A stretch of 42,447 nt of DNA, taken from a virus. This document shows positions 1 to 7,863 of this stretch, in pieces. Positions within the stretch are counted from its first letter, which is position 1. Each line of letters opens with the position of its first letter. The notes under the pieces are model-generated. The model worked only from the letters and a program-made list of their open reading frames with translations, had not been told where the DNA came from and did not search any database. The DNA is taken from positions 1 to 42,447 of IMG/VR virus record IMGVR_UViG_3300042861_001339, one strand, 5' to 3'. A program made the translations under genes and the position numbers.

Positions 1-127
1 AGCGTCTGGAAGCTTGGCTTCCGGTAGCGTGGAATCCGGTAGCGTAGCGTCTGGAAGCTTGGCTTCCGGTAGCGTGGAATCCGGTAGCGTAGCGTCTGGA
101 AGCTTGACTTCCGGAAGTGCGGCTTCT
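1..127. repeat. 127-bp terminal direct repeat, left copy (contig-circularisation overlap)
   Basis: Bases 1-127 are identical to bases 42321-42447. The reading frame of the SGS-repeat gene continues exactly across the join. An overlap of 127, a common assembler k-mer size, points to a circular assembly rather than a physical terminal repeat. The overlap lies inside low-complexity repeats, so copy number here may be wrong. Confidence 0.9.
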
Positions 128-382
128 GGCAGCGGTATATCCGGAAGTGGCGCGTCTGGTAGCGGGTTGTCCGGAAGTGCGGCTTCTGGTAGTCTTGCGT
201 CTGGAAGTGGAGCAAGCGGAACGTCTGGAAGCGGTGGCGGGAGTGGCGGAAGTGGCGGAAGTGGGCCTTGTGGCGGATCAGGCAATTTGGTAATTGAGGT
301 TGTTACCAACGTTTCGTGTGTTGACGGCAATATCGTTGTTACTAAACAGCAAATTTCGATACCGGGTGGGGTGCTTTGTTGA
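2..382 (+). CDS. SGS-repeat tail protein, C-terminal part (continues from 41626)
   Basis: This is the 3' part of the gene that starts at 41626. Joining 42320 to 1 keeps the frame and gives a 358-residue protein. This part encodes the end of the Ser-Gly-Ser pentapeptide region, then a GGSGGSGG linker and a C-terminal domain of about 39 residues with three cysteines (GPCGG, VSCVDG, VLC end). The flexible repeat between an N-terminal domain and a small Cys-containing cap suggests a virion surface or tail-tip appendage. The apparent TTG start at 14 is not a real start. The stop TGA (380-382) overlaps the TTG start region of the next gene. Confidence 0.85.
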   Translation, partial: ASGSLASGSVESGSVASGSLASGSVESGSVASGSLTSGSAASGSGISGSGASGSGLSGSAASGSLASGSGASGTSGSGGGSGGSGGSGPCGGSGNLVIEVVTNVSCVDGNIVVTKQQISIPGGVLC

Positions 383-783
383 CAACTGAAACTAACATAG
401 GGCCGTGCGGTTGCTGTAGCGGAAGTTGCAATTGCACGTTAGTTAATTGCCTTTGGCGTTGGGTCGATGGCGCTTGGACAATAATAGATTATTGCGGTGG
501 CGGTGACGGAAGCACAGCGCCATGTTGTGGTTGCCCAGACCCGCCAAGAGACGGTGAGGAAGATGAAGAGTACCCAATAGTTTGCGTTGGCGCTGCGGAC
601 AAGTGCATATGTACAACTTGTACCGGTTGGTGGGATTCTTTTTTGGTAGAATGGGTTCCCGCCACGGGTTGCAAGAATACGCTTACCAATATCTTTTATC
701 CGGCTTGCGTTTGCGATTTGTCGGGAATAGAAGCTGGCACAGAACATGGAGAAATAAGTAGGCCGCAGGCTTGCACTTGTTAA
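376..783 (+). CDS. Cysteine-rich virion-associated protein (135 aa)
   Basis: I do not recognise a family. The protein has 19 cysteines in 135 residues (14%), many as CxC, CC or CxxC (GPCGCC, CNC, APCCGC, CICTTC, ACVC, final CTC). There is an acidic Pro/Asp/Glu stretch in the middle. This pattern suits a small metal-binding or disulfide-rich fold. It overlaps the stop of the SGS-repeat tail gene, whose C-terminal domain also has cysteines, so the two may act together on the tail surface. Start: TTG at 376 (or TTG at 379) after a GGTGGGG Shine-Dalgarno-like stretch; no ATG is available. No signal peptide is visible. Confidence 0.72.
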   Translation: MLTTETNIGPCGCCSGSCNCTLVNCLWRWVDGAWTIIDYCGGGDGSTAPCCGCPDPPRDGEEDEEYPIVCVGAADKCICTTCTGWWDSFLVEWVPATGCKNTLTNIFYPACVCDLSGIEAGTEHGEISRPQACTC

Positions 784-883
784 CGCGTGCAAAAACGTTA
801 TTTTGGTACTCAGCCGGTTGTTCTATGCGAAGTGTTTTTGCTGTTTCCTGCTTGGGAGAACATTTAAGCGGTGGGTGAAGATT

Positions 884-918
884 AACAGCGTCAACCCCTG
901 CTACGGCTGTTTTTTTTT
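884..918 (+). terminator. Possible intrinsic terminator
   Basis: Stem AACAGC (884-889) / GCTGTT (906-911) with a 16-nt loop, running into nine T (910-918). It sits in the 144-nt gap between 783 and 928, directly before the GGAG ribosome site of the next gene. The stem is short and the loop large, so termination may be partial. Confidence 0.5.
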
Positions 919-927
919 GGAGCGATT

Positions 928-1323
928 ATGTCACCGGAACAAATCGTTGAAGAAGCCGCAAGGCTGGGAATTCTTTTATACGTTCAAGACGGAAAGCTCA
1001 AGTATTTTGGCACAAGGCCAGAAGGATGGCTTGAAATTTCTAAAAGTTGGCTTGAATTTCGTAATGACATAATAAAGTATTTAGAAAGCCCTTTGTGGGC
1101 GCATAGGGTCAGACTAGCAAAAGCTTTTGCGGCAAAAGCGAAATCCACTTCAGGAATTCCTTGTAAATTTTTGGGAATTCTTTTAGAATTGAAGCCTTCA
1201 TGCGGTTGTGGCCCGCGTCATTCCTGTGAGAAATATGGCGATTGCGTTTTATCTGGTTCCGGTGGCGGAAAGTGGAAAGTCTGTTCTCAATGTTCAGACT
1301 ATATTGCCCTTGGGGATTCTTGA
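928..1323 (+). CDS. TubC_N-like docking-domain protein with Cys-rich C-terminus
   Basis: 131 residues. Residues about 1-50 (SPEQIVEEAARLGILLYVQ, then GKLKYFG, RPEGWLE, FRNDIIKYL) resemble the TubC N-terminal docking domain: a small helical fold in which a helix is followed by 'Gi.L...dgkL.y.gp.g.L' and a final helix. TubC_N is known for protein-protein docking and also occurs alone in mobile elements. The C-terminal third holds seven cysteines (CGCG, SCEKYGDC, VCSQC), probably a zinc site. Start ATG at 928 follows GGAG at 919. Its TGA overlaps the ATG of the glycosyltransferase-methyltransferase gene, so the two are probably coupled; it might dock that enzyme (inference). Confidence 0.65.
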   Translation: MSPEQIVEEAARLGILLYVQDGKLKYFGTRPEGWLEISKSWLEFRNDIIKYLESPLWAHRVRLAKAFAAKAKSTSGIPCKFLGILLELKPSCGCGPRHSCEKYGDCVLSGSGGGKWKVCSQCSDYIALGDS

Positions 1324-2858
1324 TGTTTTATGACCCAATCAAAACTGCTGAACTTTCTCCAGTACCAGCCGGTTGGTTCAACCAGCCCGAAATTATAAAC
1401 TCGCATCTGGAAAGCTTAAAATCTTTATTGACGCACGATTGGGGCAAGCCAATTACTGATTTGCCGTATGGCGGCAAAGCTTCAGAATACGGTGTACTTT
1501 ATATTGGCGGTGGCGCGTATTGGCCCGGTATCGTTGTGGGAATCAGGATGTTACGCCAATTTGGTTGTAACCTTCCGGTTCAAGTATGGCACCGTGGCGA
1601 CGATGAGCCAATAAACGTTGATCAAATCAAAGGCCTTGGCGATGTTACCGTTATTGACATACGCAAACACGCAGCTTCTATGGGAGGCGCGCGTATTTTG
1701 CGCGGTTGGGAGTGTAAGCTTTGGGCTTTATCGTATTGCGGATTTGAAAAGGTTTTGTATTTGGACGCAGACGCTTATGTGGTTTCCAACCCGGCTTCTT
1801 TTCTTCTGGAATTAGACAACGCGCCATTTGTATTTTGGAACGATTTGCCGTTCAATTACGGCACAGTAAGATGGCAGACGGTTTGGCCTTCTGGTGATTT
1901 TGGAGTACCGGCCATTCAAGGCGGACAACTCGCAATCGACCGCGTAAAAGCTTGGCCTACGGTGATGCTATCCCATTGGATGAACCAACATTCCGATTTC
2001 TATTACAGCCATATGTTTGGCGATCAAGATACTTGGCGCGTTGCGCTTGCGGCTCAAGCTGATAGAAGCCTTTGGGCAAGTATGGGCGCTGCTCCTTGGC
2101 AAAATACCGCATTCGTTTGCCCAACGCGCGATGGCGTGAAGACTATCGTCCACCGTTGCCAAGGCAAGCTTTTTAGGCCAAAGGATATTCCGGTTGGAAA
2201 GCAAGCATACTCAAGCCCACAGTATTCTTTGCCTATGGAAGCGCTTGTATTCAATCACTTGTCAGAATTATTGCAGCAAGACGTTGGAAGCTGCGAAACA
2301 GTTTTTGGTGACGTTTACAGGAATAAACTTTGGGGTGAAGGCAGTGGACCCGGCTCACTTGGGGAAGAAGCACAAATCTATGTGAACCTAGTGAATACTT
2401 TATTGGAATGGGGCAATATCGAAAGCGTTGTTGACCTTGGAACGGGTGACGGGAAGGTTGTTTCAAATCTTAAAGTCAAAAGCGTTGTTGCGGTTGATTG
2501 CTGTAAAGATCAAGTTGAAAAGTCTAAGGCTGAGTTCCCAGAAATTTCTTGGAGGCACTTGGATTTCTATTCAAACAGGGAATTGCTTCCCAAAGCAGAA
2601 ATTGCTTTTATGAAAGACGTTTTGCACCACTGGCCAACTTCCATGATTATCGACTGGATTTCTTGGGCTAAAACTTGCGGCAAGTGGAAGAAGCTTATCT
2701 TGACTCAAGACGTTCAGCAACCAGAATCCGGAATGGATTGCCACCTTGGAGGCTACAGAGCGTTGGACCACCGTATGGAGCCATTAAAACAACTGGGTTT
2801 GAAACTAATTGTTAAATACTTACACAAGGCTATGTACGTTTTAGAATGCGGCGCTTAG
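1323..2858 (+). CDS. Glycosyltransferase-methyltransferase fusion protein (511 aa)
   Basis: Two enzymes in one chain. Residues about 55-300 look like a GT-A glycosyltransferase related to mannosyltransferase/glycogenin-type families: VLYIGGGAYWPGIVVGIRML, EVQVWH-like strands, and a DxD motif DADAY (148-152) after KVLYL, with later conserved GGQLAIDR and GDQDTWR segments. Residues about 360-505 look like a class I SAM-dependent methyltransferase: motif I DLGTGDG (371-377), VDCC at 391, and KDVLHHWP (431-438). It probably adds and then methylates a sugar on a virion protein or host surface polymer; the acceptor is unknown. The ATG at 1323 (TGATG overlap) is preferred over an upstream start at 1242 that overlaps the preceding gene. 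It lies among tail genes. Confidence 0.8.
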   Translation: MFYDPIKTAELSPVPAGWFNQPEIINSHLESLKSLLTHDWGKPITDLPYGGKASEYGVLYIGGGAYWPGIVVGIRMLRQFGCNLPVQVWHRGDDEPINVDQIKGLGDVTVIDIRKHAASMGGARILRGWECKLWALSYCGFEKVLYLDADAYVVSNPASFLLELDNAPFVFWNDLPFNYGTVRWQTVWPSGDFGVPAIQGGQLAIDRVKAWPTVMLSHWMNQHSDFYYSHMFGDQDTWRVALAAQADRSLWASMGAAPWQNTAFVCPTRDGVKTIVHRCQGKLFRPKDIPVGKQAYSSPQYSLPMEALVFNHLSELLQQDVGSCETVFGDVYRNKLWGEGSGPGSLGEEAQIYVNLVNTLLEWGNIESVVDLGTGDGKVVSNLKVKSVVAVDCCKDQVEKSKAEFPEISWRHLDFYSNRELLPKAEIAFMKDVLHHWPTSMIIDWISWAKTCGKWKKLILTQDVQQPESGMDCHLGGYRALDHRMEPLKQLGLKLIVKYLHKAMYVLECGA

Positions 2859-2863
2859 GCTTG

Positions 2864-2891
2864 TTGCTATTACAAGTTTTTGTGTTAAAAT
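2864..2891 (+). promoter_or_regulatory. Candidate sigma70-like promoter
   Basis: TTGCTA (2864-2869), 16-nt spacer, TAAAAT (2886-2891). It lies in the 62-nt gap between 2858 and the next gene, whose ribosome site GGAG is at 2911-2914. Moderate match only. Confidence 0.4.
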
Positions 2892-2920
2892 TTTGAGCAG
2901 TACAAGGCGTGGAGACTGTT

Positions 2921-3196
2921 ATGGACTTTATTCAAGCCGCAAGAGATCTTGGCATTCCAGTCGCCGCTTTGATTGCGGTTGGCATAGGTTTGTGGCGAAT
3001 AATCGAATGGCTTGGAAAGGAAGTAATTATTCCGCTCAAAGATCGGCACTTGGCCTTCCTTGACTCTTTGTCAATAACGTTGGCAACGCTTGCCGATACA
3101 CAAACAAGTATGGTTTCTGCTCAACAAGATATCATGAGAGAGATGGAAGCTATCTCAAGGGTGCTTGACACAAAACGTAATGGAGTCGAAAAATGA
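2921..3196 (+). CDS. Single-pass membrane protein, possible holin
   Basis: 91 residues. One hydrophobic segment (residues about 13-29, IPVAALIAVGIGLWRII) is followed by a charged turn (LGKEVIIPLKDRH) and a helical, probably coiled-coil tail with Gln/Ser/Met-rich heptads. The size and single membrane span fit small phage holins or membrane-anchored accessory proteins, but no family signature is visible. ATG 2921 is chosen over GTG 2909 because GGAG lies 6 nt upstream. The stop overlaps the start of the next gene (ATGA). A candidate promoter sits just upstream. Confidence 0.6.
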   Translation: MDFIQAARDLGIPVAALIAVGIGLWRIIEWLGKEVIIPLKDRHLAFLDSLSITLATLADTQTSMVSAQQDIMREMEAISRVLDTKRNGVEK

Positions 3197-3636
3197 GCAG
3201 CGTAATTTACAACTCTTATGTGCGAGATGTAATTACCGGCTCAATTGACATGGATACTGACTCTTTCAAGATGATGCTTGTTGGGTCAACGTATGACGCT
3301 ATTGCCGACGAAACAAAGAAGGATACCCACTCAAAGCGCAGCGATATAACAAACGAAATTACTGGCGTTGGCTATACCGCTGGCGGCAACGCGGCAACGG
3401 CTTCCGTTGGCGCTATTGACACAACAAACAATCGTGTAGAAGTTACATTTACGATTTCTAACTGGACAAGCGCGACGATTTCCAATACTTATGGCGGTGT
3501 GATTTATAAATCACGCGGCGGTGCCAGTTCCGCTGACGAGTTGGTTGCATATGTGGCGTTTTCCAACGCGCCTGTAAGTTGTACCAGCGGTACACTTTCT
3601 GTGTCGTTTACAAGCAACTTGCGGTTCCAAAACTAA
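3193..3636 (+). CDS. Virion structural protein, GYTAGG type (paralogue of the next gene)
   Basis: 147 residues, beta-rich. The N-terminal pattern (YNSYVRDVITGSIDMDTDSF, then KMMLVGSTYD, a Ser/Asp loop with DITNEITGVGYTAGGNA, and a closing strand series) matches a widespread family of small phage structural proteins that I know from head and tail modules. The family has no agreed function. The next gene carries the same GYTAGGN motif at a similar position, so the two are tandem paralogues. ATGA overlap with the preceding membrane protein. Confidence 0.65.
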   Translation: MSSVIYNSYVRDVITGSIDMDTDSFKMMLVGSTYDAIADETKKDTHSKRSDITNEITGVGYTAGGNAATASVGAIDTTNNRVEVTFTISNWTSATISNTYGGVIYKSRGGASSADELVAYVAFSNAPVSCTSGTLSVSFTSNLRFQN

Positions 3637-3668
3637 CAACGTATTTCTGGAAAGGAATTTGAAACCTC

Positions 3669-4091
3669 ATGGCCGTCTTCAATAAGTATAATTGCTTTGT
3701 GGAAAACGTGGCTGAAAAGGTTCATAACCTTGGTTCAGACGTATTGAAAGTTGCCCTAACGAATACAGCCCCAACTGCCGCTGATACGGTTTGGAATACC
3801 ACCGTGTACCCAGCGCCTGTGGCGGCAAACGGTTATACCGCTGGCGGAAACACTCCAAGTATTACAAGTTCAACGCAAACTTCTGGAACGTATAAACTGG
3901 TGCTTGCCGATACGGTATTCACAGCAACTTCTGGCGGTATTGGACCATTCCGTTATGTGATCCTTTATAATTCCACCGCATCTGGCGCAGTGATTGGATA
4001 TTACGATTATGGCTCAAGTATCACGCTTGCTGATACAGAAACGTTCACAATAGACTTTGACGGTACTAATGGGGTTTTGACAATCGCATGA
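3669..4091 (+). CDS. Virion structural protein, GYTAGG type (second paralogue)
   Basis: 140 residues, beta-rich and low in charge. It shares with its upstream neighbour the order 'long N-terminal strand, then (L/M)KVAL, then GYTAGGNT, then an alternating Thr/Ser strand region', and ends with TFTIDFDGTNGVLTIA, typical of the family's last strand (compare 'FTI.wdatGil.l' in other phages). Likely a minor tail or tail-fibre component. ATG at 3669 follows GGAAAGGAATTTGAAACCTC, with AAGGA as ribosome site. Confidence 0.65.
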   Translation: MAVFNKYNCFVENVAEKVHNLGSDVLKVALTNTAPTAADTVWNTTVYPAPVAANGYTAGGNTPSITSSTQTSGTYKLVLADTVFTATSGGIGPFRYVILYNSTASGAVIGYYDYGSSITLADTETFTIDFDGTNGVLTIA

Positions 4092-4111
4092 TTGCGATCT
4101 GGAGCGAAACA

Positions 4112-4261
4112 ATGCAGGAAGCCAAGCCAAACGATAGCGCGGCCAAAGACGAAAATGACGCGCGCAAAATAAATTATTTGTATCAGATGGCTTGTTTGGA
4201 CGCGCTAATCCACGGTATGCCTATGCCACAATATCCTGTGGAGGAAGAAAAAAATGCCTGA
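4112..4261 (+). CDS. Small protein of the tail module (49 aa)
   Basis: An acidic helical ORF of 49 residues starting MQEAKPNDSAAKDENDARK. ATG 4112 has GGAG 7 nt upstream; an in-frame ATG at 4088 overlaps the previous stop as ATGA and would add 8 residues. The TGA at 4259-4261 overlaps the next gene start at 4254, keeping the tight packing of this operon. No family recognised. It could be a small partner of the next protein, as split small ORFs before tail fibres often are. Confidence 0.55.
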   Translation: MQEAKPNDSAAKDENDARKINYLYQMACLDALIHGMPMPQYPVEEEKNA

Positions 4262-4676
4262 AATCGACATGGGGAATGGAAAACAGTTTGACGCTTCAAA
4301 CGGAAGCGTCACGCAAGATGAGCATGAGGTTGTTCTTGCCCAATCTATTTTGCAACGCGAAAATGAAGTCTATCAGTACCAGATGAATGTTTTTAATTTT
4401 CAATCAATTTTAGACGGAATGGCCAACCTAACGTGGCCCGCTCACTTGTTGCCATATCGCGGCATGGGCAGAGAACAACTTGCGGCTAACGTAATGAATG
4501 ACAACGATTTGGATCTTGCGGCAGAACTCATGTTTCGTGATGAATTACGAACAAGATTGCGTACTGAAAAGATAGAATTACGAAAAACAACTATGATGCT
4601 AGAATCGTTGGTTGGTCAATCTACAGATATTGCCAAAACAAGGGCAATAATTTTAGAATTGAAAAGAGTTAAATAA
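4254..4676 (+). CDS. Helical protein of the tail module (140 aa)
   Basis: Not recognised. An N-terminal 25 residues with Gly/Asn are followed by long helices: a QRENEVYQYQMNVFNFQ segment, a central segment with WPAHLLPYRGMGRE, and a C-terminal coiled coil rich in Arg/Glu/Leu (residues about 95-140). Start ATG 4254 follows GGAGGAAGAAAAAA, a strong ribosome site. It ends in TAATG shared with the large fibre gene, so production of both is coupled; a fibre chaperone or attachment role is possible but unproven. Confidence 0.6.
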   Translation: MPEIDMGNGKQFDASNGSVTQDEHEVVLAQSILQRENEVYQYQMNVFNFQSILDGMANLTWPAHLLPYRGMGREQLAANVMNDNDLDLAAELMFRDELRTRLRTEKIELRKTTMMLESLVGQSTDIAKTRAIILELKRVK

Positions 4677-7507
4677 TGGGGCTTTATGTCGCGGTTGGAT
4701 CAAGCTCATCCAGCCCCGGCATTCACGCCTATGATTTTACGTCTTTGTCTGGATGGGGCACCAAGTTTCCTGCTCCTTCCAGTTCATTATCAACCCCTGC
4801 AAGACGCATTGCGTTTTCTGCAAATAAAGATTTTGTTGCTATTTCCAGTCAGACAAGCCCATACGTTCATTCTTATGCCTTTTCTTCTGCCGGATTTGGA
4901 ACAAAGGTATCCAATCCAAGCACGCTTATTCCGTCCGGCGGTCAAGATTTGGCTTTGAATTCCGGGGCTGTTGCGATTAGCGCCGGAACGCAAGGCATGG
5001 GCGTTTATCCAATTACAATATCGGGATTTGGCACACGTTTTACCAATCCAACGTTTGCCGCCAATGGCGTTGCGGTTGCGTTTTCACCAAATGAAGATTA
5101 TATCGTTGTTTCCGCAAGCAATTTGACGCCATATATTCATGCTTGGGCTTGGTCGAATTCTACCGGTTTTGGAGCCAAGGTTTCAAATCCGGCAACTAAT
5201 CCGGGTGCGCAACCAAGAAGAATAACGTTTTCAAGAGATGGGGCGCAAATTGCGGTTGCTCATCCCAGCGTGCCGTACGCGTACGCGTGGCGTTGGTCGG
5301 GCGGATTTGGCACAAGAATCAATCCAATTGGAATTACGTTAGCTGGTCAAGGACAAAGCGTATCGTTTGGAAATTCATCCGCTGTTTTTGCCGCAAGCGC
5401 AACTAACATTGGCGGTTTGCGCGGTGGGCCTTGGTCAAGTTCAGGATTTGCAAGCACGTCTGTTCCGCCAAGCACAACCGCACCTTGGCCCGCTGGCGGC
5501 GGTCAAGAAGTTCAAATAACCAAATTACCAAATAAAGTATTTTCATCGTTTCAAAGTAACGCTACTCCATATGCTATGTCGTGGAGCGAAACAACCGGCT
5601 TCAACGCGGGAACAAGCCTTTATACTGCACCGTCAACCCTGCCAAATTCAACGTTGCTTACAATTGCTGTAAGCAAGGAAGATTACGTTTTGCTTGCCGA
5701 CGTTAGGTCATATCTTTTTACAGGGATTGCTGCTAATTTAACAAGAACAACAGCTCAAAGAATAATAGCTTGTGACGTTGCGTCATTTACGTTATCTGGT
5801 ATTTCTGCCGGTTTGAAAATTGATCGAAAGGCATTAGCAGGTAGCCAATCTTATGCGCTTTCCGGCAATAACGTTGTTTTAACAGTTGACCGTAAAATAA
5901 CAGCCGCTCAATCTTCATTTACGTTATCTGGTCCAGATATAGGATTGCGCACAGGGCGCATAGTATTGGCCAACGCGCAATCGTTTGGTCTTACTGGCAA
6001 TACCGTTGGCCTATCCGTAGTCAGGCGCGTTGTTGTTACTTCCGGGTCATTTACTCTGACCGGAAACAACGCAACCCTAACCAAAACAACGGCCACTTCC
6101 GCGTATACTTTGGTAGCGTCTGCGGCTTCTTTTTCGTTGTCCGGAACGTCTTCAGCGTTGGTTTGTTTAAGAAGGTCTACAGCCTCAACCGGCTCATTTA
6201 ATCTTGCCGGAATTGATTCTAGACTTGCCGTTGAAAGAAAAACTGCAATTTCGACTGGCGCGTTCAACTTGGTTGGAATTGACTCTAGAATTGCTTGCTC
6301 AAGAAAAGGTATAGCGTCAACTGGTTCATTTAGTTTTCTGGGAATTGGCTCTAGGCTTGTTTGCGGAAGAAGGTCTACAGCTTCAACCGGCTCATTTAGT
6401 TTGGCAGGCGTTGATTCTAGCCTGCTAGCCGCAAGAAGAGTTGGGGTAACGGTTGGGCCATTTTTATTGTCCGGCGTCAACTCAATTATAAAATCAAATA
6501 GAATTATATTGCCGGAAAGTGTTCCTTTTCTTTTTAATGGCAACGCTTGCCCTTTGCTGTCAATTAGAAAAGTTCAAGCAAGCCACGGCCAATTTCTTTT
6601 GTACGGGTATGACGCCAATTTCGTAAAGTCAAGTTCAAATACGTTGTTTGCGGCAACGGGTCACTTTTCACTTTTAGGCAATTCTGCTGTTCTTTTCTAT
6701 AACGTTATTGTTTCGGCAACCGGAAGCGTTGGGTCAATAAACGTTCAAGCGTTGTCTTCCTCTGGCGCTTCAGCTTCTTCTTCCATTTCAAGCTTCCCAA
6801 TAATTTCTTTATTGTCTCAAGCTTCTGAGCCGTCTGGCAGTTCAGTTTCTGCTTGCCAGATCCAAACGGTCACCTTACTTCAACCGTATTTCTCAGCGTT
6901 GACTTCTTCCTCAGCTACCGGAAGCCTTGCGGCTATTTTGCTTGACCCTATCGGCTCAAGCCTAGTTGCGACCGCTACCGCTGTTTGCGGTATTGGTTCT
7001 TTGTCGATATTTGCGCCAAGCTCAACGGGTTTGGGCACTATTGGGGCGATAGGCCAAATTCCTTCCGTAAGCATCTACGCGGCAAATTTGGTTGGTTCCG
7101 GGCAAGCTGTTTCTGTTGCCGGTATTGGGTCGATCTCAACTCAGCCTTTTTACGCTTATTGCCTACAAGACGCTGGAAGCCAACTCATAGAAATTAGAAA
7201 TTGGCTTATTGATAAAACTAGAGTGATTCCGGCACTGATAGAATCTACAACGGTCTGTGTAACTTCTGTTCAAAAAGTTTGCGTTTCAGTATATTTTATT
7301 GGGCCTTTATATACCTTTTCATCGCAAAATCTTAATGCTCAACCGGTTCAAATTAAAAGTTGGTGCGTTGATAAAACTAGGGTGATTTCTTCAGCGGTAA
7401 AATTATCCACAGTTTGTGTTTCTTTTACAAATAAAATTTGTGTTACGCCATATTCTATGCTTTCTTCAAGGCAGGTATGTTTTGATAAGATAAGGCGCGT
7501 CAACTAG
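4676..7507 (+). CDS. Large tail fibre or receptor-binding protein: beta-propeller plus 22-residue repeats
   Basis: 943 residues, the largest protein in the genome. Residues about 1-350 contain repeated blades with the pattern 'GFGTK.SNP..., (6-12), .AFS...D.IAV..S..PYI.AY.WS', which I read as a WD40/YVTN-like beta-propeller. Residues about 362-680 contain at least eleven 22-residue repeats, pattern R(K/R)x7-F-x-L-x-G-x4-L; some copies are near identical in DNA (6170-6200 and 6368-6398, offset 198 = three units). This looks like a beta-solenoid shaft. Ser/Ala-rich repeats follow, then a duplicated C-terminal module with DKTRVI and STVCV. Start ATG 4676 (TAATG). Confidence 0.75.
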   Translation: MGLYVAVGSSSSSPGIHAYDFTSLSGWGTKFPAPSSSLSTPARRIAFSANKDFVAISSQTSPYVHSYAFSSAGFGTKVSNPSTLIPSGGQDLALNSGAVAISAGTQGMGVYPITISGFGTRFTNPTFAANGVAVAFSPNEDYIVVSASNLTPYIHAWAWSNSTGFGAKVSNPATNPGAQPRRITFSRDGAQIAVAHPSVPYAYAWRWSGGFGTRINPIGITLAGQGQSVSFGNSSAVFAASATNIGGLRGGPWSSSGFASTSVPPSTTAPWPAGGGQEVQITKLPNKVFSSFQSNATPYAMSWSETTGFNAGTSLYTAPSTLPNSTLLTIAVSKEDYVLLADVRSYLFTGIAANLTRTTAQRIIACDVASFTLSGISAGLKIDRKALAGSQSYALSGNNVVLTVDRKITAAQSSFTLSGPDIGLRTGRIVLANAQSFGLTGNTVGLSVVRRVVVTSGSFTLTGNNATLTKTTATSAYTLVASAASFSLSGTSSALVCLRRSTASTGSFNLAGIDSRLAVERKTAISTGAFNLVGIDSRIACSRKGIASTGSFSFLGIGSRLVCGRRSTASTGSFSLAGVDSSLLAARRVGVTVGPFLLSGVNSIIKSNRIILPESVPFLFNGNACPLLSIRKVQASHGQFLLYGYDANFVKSSSNTLFAATGHFSLLGNSAVLFYNVIVSATGSVGSINVQALSSSGASASSSISSFPIISLLSQASEPSGSSVSACQIQTVTLLQPYFSALTSSSATGSLAAILLDPIGSSLVATATAVCGIGSLSIFAPSSTGLGTIGAIGQIPSVSIYAANLVGSGQAVSVAGIGSISTQPFYAYCLQDAGSQLIEIRNWLIDKTRVIPALIESTTVCVTSVQKVCVSVYFIGPLYTFSSQNLNAQPVQIKSWCVDKTRVISSAVKLSTVCVSFTNKICVTPYSMLSSRQVCFDKIRRVN
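6170..6398 (+). repeat. 66-bp coding repeats of the fibre shaft
   Basis: Within the fibre gene, a 31-bp block at 6170-6200 recurs with one mismatch at 6368-6398. The offset of 198 bp equals three 66-bp (22-codon) units. The intermediate units are diverged but keep the frame and motif, so the shaft can lengthen or shorten by recombination. Confidence 0.7.
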
Positions 7508-7517
7508 GGGAATGAAT

Positions 7518-7802
7518 ATGAACTACGATATTGGTGACGTTGTAAGAATTATGGTCACGTTCCAAACGATTTCTGGCGCATATATTGACCCAACTACCGT
7601 GACGCTTAAAATTCTTTTACCAACTGACGTTGTTTTGCAAAGGCAATATCCATCAGAAGTAGTCAAGTCATCGTCTGGCCAGTATTACTATGACTTTTTA
7701 GCAACTGATTCTGGAACGCACAGCATTCGTTGGGAAGGAACAAGCCCGGCACAAGGCGCTGGCGAGTCAACGTTTGAGGTCAACGTTTCAGCGTTTTCTT
7801 GA
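7518..7802 (+). CDS. Small Ig-like virion protein (94 aa)
   Basis: Beta-rich domain: YDIGDVVRIMVTFQ, a short loop DPTTVTLKILLP, then SSGQYYYDFLATDSGTHSIRWEG and a last strand STFEVNVSAF. The 'G.YY.DF..t.sGth..RWeGt' pattern is common in small phage structural proteins with an immunoglobulin-like fold, often located between tail and lysis genes. ATG 7518 is preferred to ATG 7512 because the AGGGG ribosome site at 7506-7510 is 7 nt from 7518 but only 1 nt from 7512. A consensus-like promoter begins at its stop codon. Confidence 0.65.
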   Translation: MNYDIGDVVRIMVTFQTISGAYIDPTTVTLKILLPTDVVLQRQYPSEVVKSSSGQYYYDFLATDSGTHSIRWEGTSPAQGAGESTFEVNVSAFS

Positions 7803-7829
7803 CATATCCTTAGAAGTTTGTTGTATAAT
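7799..7829 (+). promoter_or_regulatory. Sigma70-like promoter with consensus hexamers
   Basis: TTGACA (7799-7804) and TATAAT (7824-7829) are both perfect consensus, but the spacer is 19 nt instead of 17. It lies in the 61-nt gap before the GTG-started gene at 7864 and could drive 7864-10044 (protease and HNH genes). Confidence 0.65.
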
Positions 7830-7863
7830 TGAACGCGCAAGCTAAAAGCCAAGAGGGAATGCC

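Noticed and set aside
1-127. Biological direct terminal repeats at packaging ends
   Set aside because: The 127-bp length, the position inside a gene and the intact frame across the join fit assembly circularisation better.
803-1072. ORF of 89 residues overlapping the TubC_N-like gene
   Set aside because: Cys/Phe-rich, no ribosome site, and the overlapping frame at 928 has a good start and a recognisable domain.
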